Positions 1 through 5,560 are shown, numbered from the stretch's first letter. The stretch is DNA of 5,560 bases from Cytophagales bacterium (GCA_022360235.1 JAKSDE010000093.1:1-5560); one strand, 5' to 3'. Notes: generated by a model not told the origin, from the letters alone. A program made the numbers and translations.

Positions 1-384
1 AGGCTTTAAGATGGCTACATTGTTCAATGCAAGTGCTTGCGCTATTTGTTGGTTCACACCCTGCGAAATGTTGTCAAGATTAGTATGAATCGCATAGAGT
101 GCCAGATTTTGTTTTATCGCTTGTATGATACATCTTTCTACATAAGTGCGCGCTGTCAACTTTTTGATAGGCTTAAAAATAAGCGGATGATGGGCAATAA
201 TAAGATTACAGTTTTTTGCTTTTGCTTCAGCAAGTACCTCTTCAGTAATATCCAAGCAGATGAGTATACCTGTGACCTTGCTATGCGCATCTCCTATCAT
301 AAGCCCTGCATTGTCATAATGCTCTTGATAAGCTAGTGGAGCAATTTGCTCTAAGTAATCGATAACATCTTTAATCTTAATCAT
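1..384 (-). CDS. Nif3-like dinuclear metal centre protein (N-terminal 128 residues, cut by window edge)
   Basis: The minus strand reads open from an ATG at 384-382 to the left edge, giving 128 codons of a family usually about 250 residues, or about 365 with an inserted domain. The start MIKIKDVIDYLEQIAP followed by YDNAGLMIGD is the usual Nif3 N-terminus. LIIAHHPLIF at residues 61-70 carries the paired histidine metal ligands (H65, H66), and HTNLD at 100-104 carries the aspartate ligand (D104). These match the metal-site residues known from E. coli YbgI. The family forms cytoplasmic hexameric toroids with a two-metal site. Databases often call it 'GTP cyclohydrolase 1 type 2', but its cellular role is unsettled, so I give no symbol. 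The start is the only reasonable one: the protein begins in register with the family. No Shine-Dalgarno precedes it. It is transcribed divergently from lpxK across a 202-bp spacer. The C-terminal ligands lie outside the window. Confidence 0.93.
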   Translation of the reverse strand, partial: MIKIKDVIDYLEQIAPLAYQEHYDNAGLMIGDAHSKVTGILICLDITEEVLAEAKAKNCNLIIAHHPLIFKPIKKLTARTYVERCIIQAIKQNLALYAIHTNLDNISQGVNQQIAQALALNNVAILKP

Positions 385-418
385 ACAAGTGAATTTTATT
401 GTTCATTTTACGCTTTTG

Positions 419-436
419 ATAGGCAGCGTTGCCTAT
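419..436. repeat. Perfect 7-bp inverted repeat with 4-nt loop in the nif3-like/lpxK divergent spacer
   Basis: ATAGGCA (419-425), GCGT loop, TGCCTAT (430-436). It lies about 35 nt upstream of the Nif3-like start codon and about 150 nt upstream of lpxK. No T-run follows it on either strand, so it does not look like an intrinsic terminator. It could be an operator half-site pair or a 5'-leader hairpin of the minus-strand transcript. The core GCGTTGC recurs inverted as GCAACGC at 469-475, so a second, alternative pairing is possible. Confidence 0.45.
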
Positions 437-586
437 GATGAGTATGTAGTACAAGACAACCCTTCCCAGCAACGCCGAATCAATAACTTTTTAACTACAG
501 CAATTTATCGAATAAAGTTAATAATTTTACAGGGCTTATAGTTGTTGAGGGTTATTTTCTGCTTTAGTAAACTTATGTGAGCCACT

Positions 587-1648
587 ATGAAACTTTACCA
601 AATCGCCTTGCTTCCATTGGGGTGGCTGTATGCGGTAGTCATCCAAATTAGGAATTGGTTATATGAGCAAGGACTCAAGAAGTCTTTTCGTTTCGATACT
701 GTAGTCATCAGTATAGGTAATCTAACGGTAGGAGGGACAGGAAAAACGCCTTTGGTAGAATATATAGTGCGAAGGTTAACAAAGAAGTTTATTATTACAA
801 CGTTGAGCAGAGGCTATAAACGCAAAACAAAAGGATTTAGATTGGCTACTCAGCATGATACGGCACTAACATTAGGAGATGAGCCCTATCAACTATATAG
901 AAAGTTTGTGCATACGAATCGTATCCATGTAGCCGTAGGAGAAGAGCGATTACTAGCTATTCCAGAAATATTAGCCAGGATACCTAACAATAATGTTATC
1001 CTTTTAGACGATGCTTTTCAGCATAGAAAAATACAGCCTAACTTGCATATTTTACTAACTGATTTTTATCGACCGTTTTTTTCTGATTATGTATTACCTG
1101 TGGGAAGACTACGAGAGCCTAGAAAAGAAGCCCATAGGGCAGATGTCGTTGTAGTAACGAAATGCCCCACGCCGCTAGATGAATCTACGAAAGATTTTTT
1201 CAGATATCATATTAGTAGCTATTACACAGATAAAGTACCGCCTATTTTCTTTACAGGCATCCGTTATGGCAAGCCTATGAAAATTGGAGAGAAGCAGCCA
1301 ATCACGCTTCCTAAAAATGTATTACTCATTACAGGCATAGCCAACCCCACGCCACTGGTAACGTATGTTGCTCAGCATTATCATCTAATAAAGCACATTG
1401 CTTTTAGCGATCATCATCGTTTCACAAAAAATACTATCAGAAAGTTCTTAAAAGCCTTTCATAGCATTCAATTGGCAGAGAAATGCTTGTTGACTACAGA
1501 AAAAGATAGTGTAAGATTGATGGATGCTCGATGGAAGTCCATGTTAGAAGGAGTACCTATATACTATCTGCCCATAGACATTGTGTTTTTAGAAGGCAAG
1601 CTAATGTTTGATCAAATCATTTTTAAAACCCTTGAACAGCAACAATAA
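587..1648 (+). CDS. lpxK: Tetraacyldisaccharide 4'-kinase LpxK (lipid A biosynthesis)
   Basis: LpxK uses ATP to phosphorylate the 4' position of tetraacyldisaccharide-1-phosphate, giving lipid IVA, at the cytoplasmic face of the inner membrane. The 353-residue length is normal. Residues about 4-27 form a hydrophobic/amphipathic helix (IALLPLGWLYAVVIQI) of the kind that anchors this monotopic enzyme. The P-loop is GNLTVGGTGKTP (44-55; K53, T54 bind phosphate). The expected family motifs follow in order: LSRGYKR (73-79), GDEP (97-100, with the catalytic aspartate D98), LLDDAFQHR (139-147), LPVGRLREP (170-178), VVVVTKCP (187-194), SDHHRFT (274-280) and LLTTEKDSVRL (301-311). All key residues are present, so it should be active. 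The ATG is fixed by an in-frame TGA three codons upstream (578-580). No Shine-Dalgarno is visible, as is common in Bacteroidota. Its presence implies the organism still makes lipid A. The porin gene follows after 26 bp. Confidence 0.97.
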   Translation: MKLYQIALLPLGWLYAVVIQIRNWLYEQGLKKSFRFDTVVISIGNLTVGGTGKTPLVEYIVRRLTKKFIITTLSRGYKRKTKGFRLATQHDTALTLGDEPYQLYRKFVHTNRIHVAVGEERLLAIPEILARIPNNNVILLDDAFQHRKIQPNLHILLTDFYRPFFSDYVLPVGRLREPRKEAHRADVVVVTKCPTPLDESTKDFFRYHISSYYTDKVPPIFFTGIRYGKPMKIGEKQPITLPKNVLLITGIANPTPLVTYVAQHYHLIKHIAFSDHHRFTKNTIRKFLKAFHSIQLAEKCLLTTEKDSVRLMDARWKSMLEGVPIYYLPIDIVFLEGKLMFDQIIFKTLEQQQ

Positions 1649-1674
1649 TTTTTCCTTTTACTTAATTTGCATAG

Positions 1675-3585
1675 ATGAGTCGATTAGCCCTATTTTTCTT
1701 AATTATACTCGTAGGTTCCTCCTCTTTAAAAGCACAAGAGACCCCTCTCGTTGGTGACGAAGCTGAGCAAGAAATAGACGAAGCTAAGCAAGAAATGAAA
1801 AAGAGGTTCATGCTTGATGATTCGACACGGCAAATATATGGACCTCACTCTCTACGTTTCACTACGCAAGACAATATCAAGTATCATCAAGGGGGTAGTA
1901 TGTCTATCGACACGAGTGCAAGCAACTTACATAGATTTACCTTTATGCATCAATATGAGAACAAGATTCAAAATCTAGGCAACAATGGCACAGCAGCAAA
2001 GCCCATTTTTTATCACCCCCCTGACCAAATCGGTGTATCTTCTGGTTTTAATGCTTATGATATATACTTCAAAAATCCAAGCCAGTTCAAATACTATGAT
2101 ACCAAATCTCCTTACTCAAAATTACAGTTAGTAGTAGGAGAGCGTGGAAGGTCTTTGGTGCATGTACCCTATAGCCGAAATGTTACTAAAAATTGGAATA
2201 TAGGCGCTAGCTTTCGAAGTATTATTTCTGATAAGCAGTTTGGACAGGCTTTTACGCCAGGAGATAGAAATGTGGTTTCTTATGCCTATGATTTTTTTAC
2301 ACACTTCAAAACCAATCATGAAAAATACCAGCTTTTAGCCCATTTTTTTAGAATGCATCACCGTGTAAGAGAAACAGGTGGTATTCAACCAAAGGCTAAT
2401 TATACGCTAAAGGACTTTTTCCAAGCCCCAGTAATCACTAACTTAAAAAATGTAAGAAGTAGAGAGTTAAGACAACATTATCATACGTACCAACAATTTG
2501 CTTTTGTAAAACAACTGCAAGTTTACCATGAGTTTGATTGGGTGAATAAGTCGAACTATTTTGAAGTGGAGGCAACACCTTCCCCTTCCGAGTTAAACTT
2601 TTTAGGAAATCCTTCGATCAGACCTGACGCTACACAAGACAAAACTTTTATGAGGAGCTTTTGGAATGAGGTGGGTTGTAAAGGCGATCTAGCAAAGCTC
2701 TTCTATCTTTTCTATTACCGGAGAAGGGATGTCAATCTTTCTTATAAATATTCAGATGATATCAATCACCTTGTAGAGCACTATGTAGGCATCCAAACAA
2801 GATATACCTTCAAAGAGCATCGAGCCTTTAATTTAAGTGGAACGTATTTAGATGGAGGGCTTTATAAAGTAGAGGCAGCTTACAAAAGCCCAATCTTTGA
2901 TCTTTCTTATGAGGGTGTAAAGTATAAGCCTTCGTTCTTAGTACAAAATTACCAAAGTGACTACCGTGCCTGGAACAATAATTTTGAGTCACCAACAGCA
3001 TTCCAGGTAAATGGAGGCGTAAGTTTTGGCTGGCCATTTTTAGCGCTACGGCCTCATGCTACTTTGGTAAATGTGAGCAAGCATATTTACTTTAATCAAC
3101 AAAAAATGCCTACGCAGGCAGGGGCAAATGCTACTATTATTTTGCCAGGTATAGATGTAAACCTTACCCCTTGGAAGCATGTTCACGCTGATAATAATTT
3201 TGTCTTTGCCGATGTACAGGGACCGGCAGCTGATGTTTTCAGGGTACCAGAATTCTTACTCAATTCAAAGGTGTATTATGAAAATACTTTTTTTAAAGAT
3301 AAGTTGGAGCTGGAAGCAGGGCTTGATATGCATTTTAAATCGGCTTATCTTGCAGACAACTATGATCCTGTTACACAACAATTTTTCCTCCAAGATAATT
3401 TTTGGGTCCATGACTACTTAGTAGCAGACCTATTCTTGAATTTCAGAATCAAAAATTTCAAAATGTTTTTAAAGACTACCCATATCAATCAAGGGTGGTT
3501 TAGACCTGGCTATTTTGTAACACCGCTTTATCCAGGACAACGAAGCTCGTTTGATTTAGGTATTAGTTGGGCATTCTTTGATTAA
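1675..3585 (+). CDS. Outer-membrane beta-barrel protein, Bacteroidetes 'putative porin' (Porin_10-type)
   Basis: The 636-residue protein has a clear Sec signal peptide: MSR, a hydrophobic core LALFFLIILVG, then SSSLKA with likely cleavage near residues 20-21 before QETP. A short charged helical stretch (about 28-45) follows. Next comes the conserved N-terminal signature of this family, DDSTRQIYGP (48-57). The family core is also recognisable: NLGNNGTAAKPIFYHPP (100-116), KYYDTKSPYSKLQLVVG (139-155), YSRNVTKNWNIGASFRS (166-182) and HEKYQLLAHFF...ETGGI (215-237). The rest is alternating aromatic/polar beta-strand sequence ending in a barrel-like terminal strand, DLGISWAFFD. From family knowledge it should be inserted in the outer membrane by the BAM machinery; the transported substrate is unknown. 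The assignment rests on remembered family motifs, not a profile search. It starts 26 bp after lpxK, so it is probably cotranscribed, though TTAATTTG (1662-1669) just before the ATG could be a -7 element giving a nearly leaderless transcript. Confidence 0.85.
   Translation: MSRLALFFLIILVGSSSLKAQETPLVGDEAEQEIDEAKQEMKKRFMLDDSTRQIYGPHSLRFTTQDNIKYHQGGSMSIDTSASNLHRFTFMHQYENKIQNLGNNGTAAKPIFYHPPDQIGVSSGFNAYDIYFKNPSQFKYYDTKSPYSKLQLVVGERGRSLVHVPYSRNVTKNWNIGASFRSIISDKQFGQAFTPGDRNVVSYAYDFFTHFKTNHEKYQLLAHFFRMHHRVRETGGIQPKANYTLKDFFQAPVITNLKNVRSRELRQHYHTYQQFAFVKQLQVYHEFDWVNKSNYFEVEATPSPSELNFLGNPSIRPDATQDKTFMRSFWNEVGCKGDLAKLFYLFYYRRRDVNLSYKYSDDINHLVEHYVGIQTRYTFKEHRAFNLSGTYLDGGLYKVEAAYKSPIFDLSYEGVKYKPSFLVQNYQSDYRAWNNNFESPTAFQVNGGVSFGWPFLALRPHATLVNVSKHIYFNQQKMPTQAGANATIILPGIDVNLTPWKHVHADNNFVFADVQGPAADVFRVPEFLLNSKVYYENTFFKDKLELEAGLDMHFKSAYLADNYDPVTQQFFLQDNFWVHDYLVADLFLNFRIKNFKMFLKTTHINQGWFRPGYFVTPLYPGQRSSFDLGISWAFFD
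1756..1797 (+). repeat. In-frame 21-bp tandem duplication (heptad repeat) in the porin N-terminus
   Basis: Two adjacent 21-bp units (1756-1776 and 1777-1797) match at 19 of 21 positions. They encode DEAEQEI followed by DEAKQEM (residues 28-34 and 35-41). The unit is exactly one heptad, so copy changes keep both frame and helical register. It sits between the signal peptide and the first conserved porin motif, where extra periplasmic helix would be tolerated. It may act as a short coiled-coil or a periplasmic linker. Confidence 0.75.
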
Positions 3586-3625
3586 GTACTACTTCCTATC
3601 TCTAGTTTCGAGTTGCTAGCTAATC

Positions 3626-3769
3626 TTAGCATAAAATGACATCTATTGTATTTCTTATAGAGAAGGGATATAACCTAGTTTTGCAACAGTCTCCCAATGT
3701 ATGCCGCCTCACACCAGTTAATCGACCCAACTTATCATCTCCTATCTCTATAAGCTTTTTATACCTCAT
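3626..3769 (-). pseudogene. Truncated IS5-like transposase (first 25 codons, then read-through into another IS end)
   Basis: On the minus strand an ATG at 3769-3767 opens a 47-codon frame ending at TAA 3628-3626. Residues 1-25 (MRYKKLIEIGDDKLGRLTGV, then RRHTL) resemble the N-terminal helix-turn-helix of IS5-family DDE transposases, which commonly read '..kRLTGVkreTF..'. From residue 26 the frame leaves transposase sequence. It runs into the terminal repeat of a different IS end (GAGACTGTTGCAAAAC, starting at 3693 on the minus strand), giving a meaningless tail. The whole DDE catalytic domain is missing, so the product cannot transpose anything. The start is secured by a perfect ribosome-binding site four bases upstream. 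The family call rests on a short motif remembered from the family, so the subgroup is uncertain. Confidence 0.65.
3656..3693 (-). mobile_element. Solo IS end interrupting the transposase remnant
   Basis: On the minus strand the segment starts GAGACTGTTGCAAAACTAGG at 3693 and runs inward through CCCTTCTCTATAA. Over 3656-3692 it matches 5245-5281, the right end of the miniature element, at 31 of 37 positions without gaps. It therefore belongs to the same family of IS termini. Its outer tip lies exactly where the transposase reading frame loses sense, which suggests this element inserted into, or recombined with, the older IS. No opposite end is visible to its left. The segment between it and the porin stop codon (3586-3655) is unassigned and may be its interior. 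Confidence 0.6.
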
Positions 3770-3885
3770 TGACACCTCCTAAAATTAGGAATTTACATTA
3801 CTTTTGACTAAAATTCTAGTTTCGAAAGAAGGCTATTGTTAAAATCAATATATATTATACGCTTGTTTACTTTTACAACGGTCTC
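3694..3885 (-). mobile_element. Remnant 5' end of an IS5-like insertion sequence
   Basis: Read on the minus strand, this segment begins with GAGACCGTTGTAAAA (3885-3871), a terminal inverted repeat differing by one base from the left end of the miniature element at 5205. An AT-rich leader of about 90 bp follows, then a perfect ribosome-binding site and 25 codons of transposase. The element stops at 3694, where a second IS end starts. The rest, including the other terminal repeat, is gone. No target-site duplication can be assigned because only one end survives. The order terminal repeat, leader, RBS, transposase start is what an IS 5' end should show, which supports each weaker piece. Confidence 0.65.
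3774..3780 (-). promoter_or_regulatory. Perfect Shine-Dalgarno of the truncated transposase
   Basis: The minus strand reads AGGAGGT, then GTCA, then ATG. A seven-base match to the anti-Shine-Dalgarno at 4-nt spacing fixes the transposase start. It contrasts with the SD-less starts of lpxK, the porin, lipA and the Nif3-like gene, as expected if the gene came in on a mobile element. Confidence 0.7.
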
Positions 3886-4087
3886 ATAGCGCTTATTCAA
3901 GAATGAAATTTACGGATCGACAGCTACCAAGCACTATACGACAGATAAAGTCATCCAAGCAAAAGGAATGAAAATTTCAATGCATTGATTCGATAAGGAG
4001 GTACATTGGATAGTTTGAAAAATACTGAACTTGAAGCCTTAGCAATTTTATAGCAATACGCTCGAATGAATAGGCACTACTAGTTTT
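3886..4087. other. Gene-poor stretch upstream of lipA, no recognisable gene
   Basis: All frames on both strands are broken. The longest ATG frame I examined on the plus strand is 22 codons (3903-3971, beginning MKFTDRQLPS), unrecognised and without an RBS. A perfect TAAGGAGGT (3994-4002) lies three bases before a TTG frame of 15 codons (4006-4053), which may be the stub of a lost gene. The rest may be decayed mobile DNA, as its left flank is an IS end, but no terminal repeat or transposase motif is visible in it. Confidence 0.5.
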
Positions 4088-4118
4088 TTTCTTATCTATA
4101 CGCTAAACTTACATTTTG
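4088..4118 (+). promoter_or_regulatory. Possible Bacteroidetes-type promoter for lipA
   Basis: TACATTTT followed by G (4110-4118) fits the Bacteroidetes -7 consensus TAnnTTTG at seven of eight positions. A T-rich -33 block (TTT at 4088-4090, in a run of T) lies 19 bp upstream, the usual spacing, although the consensus TTG is imperfect. Transcription would begin roughly 15 to 20 bases before the ATG at 4142. The AT richness of the spacer means such matches can occur by chance. Confidence 0.35.
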
Positions 4119-4141
4119 TTTCTCTAAAAAGTAAAATTTTT

Positions 4142-5044
4142 ATGATTGAGTTACGTGTCATTCCCAACCCTAATGCAAAATCTGAATCAATACCAGCAGG
4201 TAAGGTGAGAAAGCCTGAATGGTTGCGAGTAAAATTACCAGTAGGAAAAGAATATGCCAAAGTTCGTCACATTGTTGACAAACACAAGCTTCATACGATC
4301 TGCGAAAGCGGTAATTGTCCAAACATGGGCGAATGCTGGGGAGCAGGTACCGCTACTTTTATGATTTTAGGAAACGTTTGTACACGCAGCTGTAGTTTTT
4401 GCGCTGTAGCTACAGGCAGACCTCCTGAATACGACACCGCAGAGCCCAAACGAGTAGCAGAGGCTATTCAACGAATGGGGATAAAGCATGCTGTCATTAC
4501 TTCTGTTAATAGAGATGAACTCAAAGACCGAGGCGCAGAAATTTGGTACCAGACCGTGCAAGAAGTTAAAAAGCTTTGCCCTTCTACGACCATTGAAACA
4601 CTTATTCCCGACGTAAGGGGAACGTGGGAGGCATTGTACAGAATGATTAGTGCAGGTCAAGAGGTGGTCTCTCACAATATGGAGACCATAGAACGGTTAT
4701 ATAGAAGAGTAAGGCCTCAGGCAAAATACGCCAGAAGCTTAGAACAAACTAAACGTACCAAAGAATATGGTAAAAGAACTAAGTCGGGAATCATGTTGGG
4801 GCTAGGAGAAACCGATGAAGAAGTTTATAAAGCAATGGATGATCTCATAGAGAATGGCCTAGATATATTGACCCTTGGCCAATACTTGCAACCTACGAAG
4901 ATGCACCTAGAAGTAGTGGAATACGTCCACCCAGATAAGTTTGCCCATTTCAAAGAAGAAGGCTTGAGAAGAGGGCTCAAGTATGTAGAGGCAGGGCCAT
5001 TGGTAAGATCCTCTTATCGGGCAGAAAGACATGTACATGTGTAA
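4142..5044 (+). CDS. lipA: Lipoyl synthase LipA (radical SAM)
   Basis: LipA inserts two sulfur atoms at C6 and C8 of the octanoyl group carried on lipoyl domains, producing the lipoyl cofactor of pyruvate and other 2-oxoacid dehydrogenases and glycine cleavage H protein. It acts in the cytoplasm. The 300-residue length is normal. The auxiliary [4Fe-4S] cluster motif [12 protein letters not shown] (C54, C59, C65) is followed by the radical-SAM motif CTRSCSFC (C80, C84, C87). The C-terminal RSSY (289-292) supplies the family's unusual serine ligand to the auxiliary cluster. Other family blocks are [22 protein letters not shown] (120-127), ETLIPD (152-157), [14 protein letters not shown] (178-191), [10 protein letters not shown] (214-223) and [14 protein letters not shown] (243-256). 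All ligands are intact, so it should be functional. The start gives a family-typical N-terminus and has no Shine-Dalgarno. No lipB or lipoylated enzyme gene is present here, and the gene appears monocistronic. Confidence 0.98.
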   Translation: MIELRVIPNPNAKSESIPAGKVRKPEWLRVKLPVGKEYAKVRHIVDKHKLHTICESGNCPNMGECWGAGTATFMILGNVCTRSCSFCAVATGRPPEYDTAEPKRVAEAIQRMGIKHAVITSVNRDELKDRGAEIWYQTVQEVKKLCPSTTIETLIPDVRGTWEALYRMISAGQEVVSHNMETIERLYRRVRPQAKYARSLEQTKRTKEYGKRTKSGIMLGLGETDEEVYKAMDDLIENGLDILTLGQYLQPTKMHLEVVEYVHPDKFAHFKEEGLRRGLKYVEAGPLVRSSYRAERHVHV

Positions 5045-5198
5045 GCTAGTGTAGTTTGTAGCTAAAATTTCAAGCTTCAAGCTCCAGTTTTTGAATCTTA
5101 CGTAGAAGTAGTGAACAAATTACCATTACCCAATGAATAGCGCAGGGAATCATTCTTTTTGGATTTATCAAGATAATAGACTAGCTTTGCAGCCATTA
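5045..5198. other. Spacer after lipA with no gene and no clear terminator
   Basis: No coding frame of note and no stem followed by a T-run was found. CAAGCT is repeated in tandem (5071-5083) ahead of a short T-run (about 5088-5092), but the pairing potential is weak. CTAGCTTTGCA (5181-5191) matches the CTAGTTTTGCA of the IS-end family at 10 of 11 bases. It may be a further worn fragment of that repeat. Confidence 0.35.
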
Positions 5199-5287
5199 TA
5201 AAGCGAGACCTTTGTAAAACGCATCAAAATCCATTCATATAGCCTATAAAGAAGGGAGGTATCCTAGTTTTGCAAAGGTCTTAAAGC
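5199..5287. mobile_element. 77-bp miniature inverted-repeat element with 6-bp target duplication
   Basis: The element (5205-5281) starts GAGACCTTTGTAAAAC and ends GTTTTGCAAAGGTCT. Positions 5206-5220 and 5267-5281 are inverted repeats matching at 14 of 15 bases. Perfect copies of TAAAGC flank it at 5199-5204 and 5282-5287, the mark of an insertion event. There is no coding capacity inside, so movement would depend on a transposase supplied elsewhere. Its left end matches the terminal repeat of the IS5-like remnant (3871-3885, 14 of 15 bases), and its right end matches the solo IS end at 3656-3692 (31 of 37). This suggests an internally deleted derivative of that IS family. As RNA it could form a hairpin with a 15-bp stem in the leader region of the tRNA gene. 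Confidence 0.7.
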
Positions 5288-5358
5288 AGTGATGAGGTGT
5301 TCTACGCACAGTATAACAGTATAGAAGAGAGATAACTGTAAAGGAAAAAGAAAGTAAA

Positions 5359-5432
5359 GGGGAATTAGCTCAGTTGGCTAGAGCACTTGTTTTGCAAGCA
5401 AGGGGTCATCGGTTCGAATCCGATATTCTCCA
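5359..5432 (+). tRNA. tRNA-Ala (anticodon TGC)
   Basis: The 74 bases fold into a complete cloverleaf. The acceptor GGGGAAT pairs with ATTCTCC, the D-stem is GCTC/GAGC with loop AGTTGGCTA, and the anticodon stem is CTTGT/GCAAG with loop TTTGCAA (anticodon 5393-5395). The T-stem is ATCGG/CCGAT with loop TTCGAAT. The third acceptor pair is G:U, the classic alanine identity element (G3:U70), and the discriminator is A. The 3' CCA is not encoded and would be added after transcription. It reads GCA and, by wobble, other GCN codons. It stands alone here, whereas many bacteria place this tRNA in the 16S-23S spacer. A short direct repeat CAGTATA (5309-5315 and 5317-5323) lies upstream, and no convincing promoter was identified. 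Confidence 0.97.
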
Positions 5433-5464
5433 CTATTATTTAGTCGGCCCTGAAGTATTCTCCA
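5424..5464 (+). repeat. 9-bp direct copy of the tRNA-Ala 3' end
   Basis: TATTCTCCA, the last nine bases of the tRNA gene (5424-5432), recurs at 5456-5464, 32 bp downstream. Such partial duplications of a tRNA 3' end can mark integration at the tRNA, but this one is short and no integrase or cargo lies between the copies. The remaining sequence to the window edge holds only a weak TTAGC/GCTAA pairing (5484-5488 with 5499-5503) and no gene I can support. Confidence 0.35.
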
Positions 5465-5560
5465 AATTATTAATTTGATTGAATTAGCTGTGTTTTTTGC
5501 TAAAAAATGAGTAATTGAAGGCAACAAAAATTGCAAGGAACAGCGGGGTACAGCTACAAA

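Noticed and set aside
37..336. Plus-strand 99-codon open frame at the left end.
   Set aside because: It is antisense to the Nif3-like gene, whose metal-binding motifs are unmistakable, and its own translation looks like no protein family.
3179..3421. Plus-strand 80-codon frame inside the porin gene.
   Set aside because: It is an out-of-frame shadow of the porin. The porin frame is continuous to its terminal beta-strand, so there is no sign of a frameshift.
3619..3630. GCTAATCTTAGC hairpin as a possible terminator after the porin.
   Set aside because: The stem is five AT-rich pairs with a 2-nt loop and no T-run follows on the plus strand.
3586..4141. CRISPR array, toxin-antitoxin pair or novel small gene system in the longest gap.
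   Set aside because: No regularly spaced repeats and no paired small ORFs were found. The only supported content is IS debris.
4367..4675. Minus-strand 102-codon open frame inside lipA.
   Set aside because: It lies wholly antisense to conserved lipA motifs and has no recognisable domain or start signal.
5484..5503. TTAGC/GCTAA stem downstream of the tRNA as a terminator.
   Set aside because: A 5-bp weak stem with a 10-nt loop made mostly of T; no T-run follows the stem on the plus strand.
5369..5560. Minus-strand open frame from the right edge running through the antisense of the tRNA, ending in a peptide like GEYRIRTDDPLLAKQVL.
   Set aside because: This is the familiar spurious reading of the antisense strand of a tRNA gene. 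The tRNA fold is complete and explains the sequence.

Overview
The window looks like chromosomal DNA from an AT-rich member of the Bacteroidota, most likely a Cytophagales-type lineage. The evidence is a large outer-membrane protein of the Bacteroidetes 'putative porin' type, resident genes without Shine-Dalgarno sequences, and a possible Bacteroidetes-style promoter before lipA. Insertion-sequence (IS) debris and loose gene packing would suit an intracellular or otherwise host-associated relative such as the Amoebophilaceae. That placement is an inference from style; no 16S rRNA or marker phylogeny is available here.

Layout. Positions 384 to 1 (minus) hold the first 128 codons of a Nif3-like dinuclear-metal protein that runs off the left edge. 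A 202-bp divergent spacer with one perfect short hairpin separates it from lpxK (587-1648, plus), the lipid A 4'-kinase. Only 26 bp later comes a 636-residue putative porin (1675-3585, plus), probably in the same transcription unit. Positions 3586-4141 are gene-poor and hold the remains of at least two IS ends. One is a minus-strand IS5-like element with terminal repeat, leader, perfect ribosome-binding site and the first 25 codons of its transposase. It is cut off exactly where a second, related IS end begins. lipA (lipoyl synthase) follows at 4142-5044. Positions 5045-5358 carry a 77-bp miniature inverted-repeat element flanked by a perfect 6-bp direct repeat. A lone tRNA-Ala (anticodon TGC) sits at 5359-5432. 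The last 128 bases hold no gene I can support.

How it fits together. lpxK and the porin both serve the outer membrane: one finishes the lipid A anchor, the other is a predicted beta-barrel. lipA is independent housekeeping, making the lipoyl cofactor of 2-oxoacid dehydrogenases and the glycine cleavage system. The most notable content is not a new gene system. It is a family of decayed IS ends with GAGAC-YKTTGYAAAA-type termini, at three sites here and including an apparently intact miniature element. Mobile-element translation signals (perfect AGGAGGT) contrast with SD-less resident genes.
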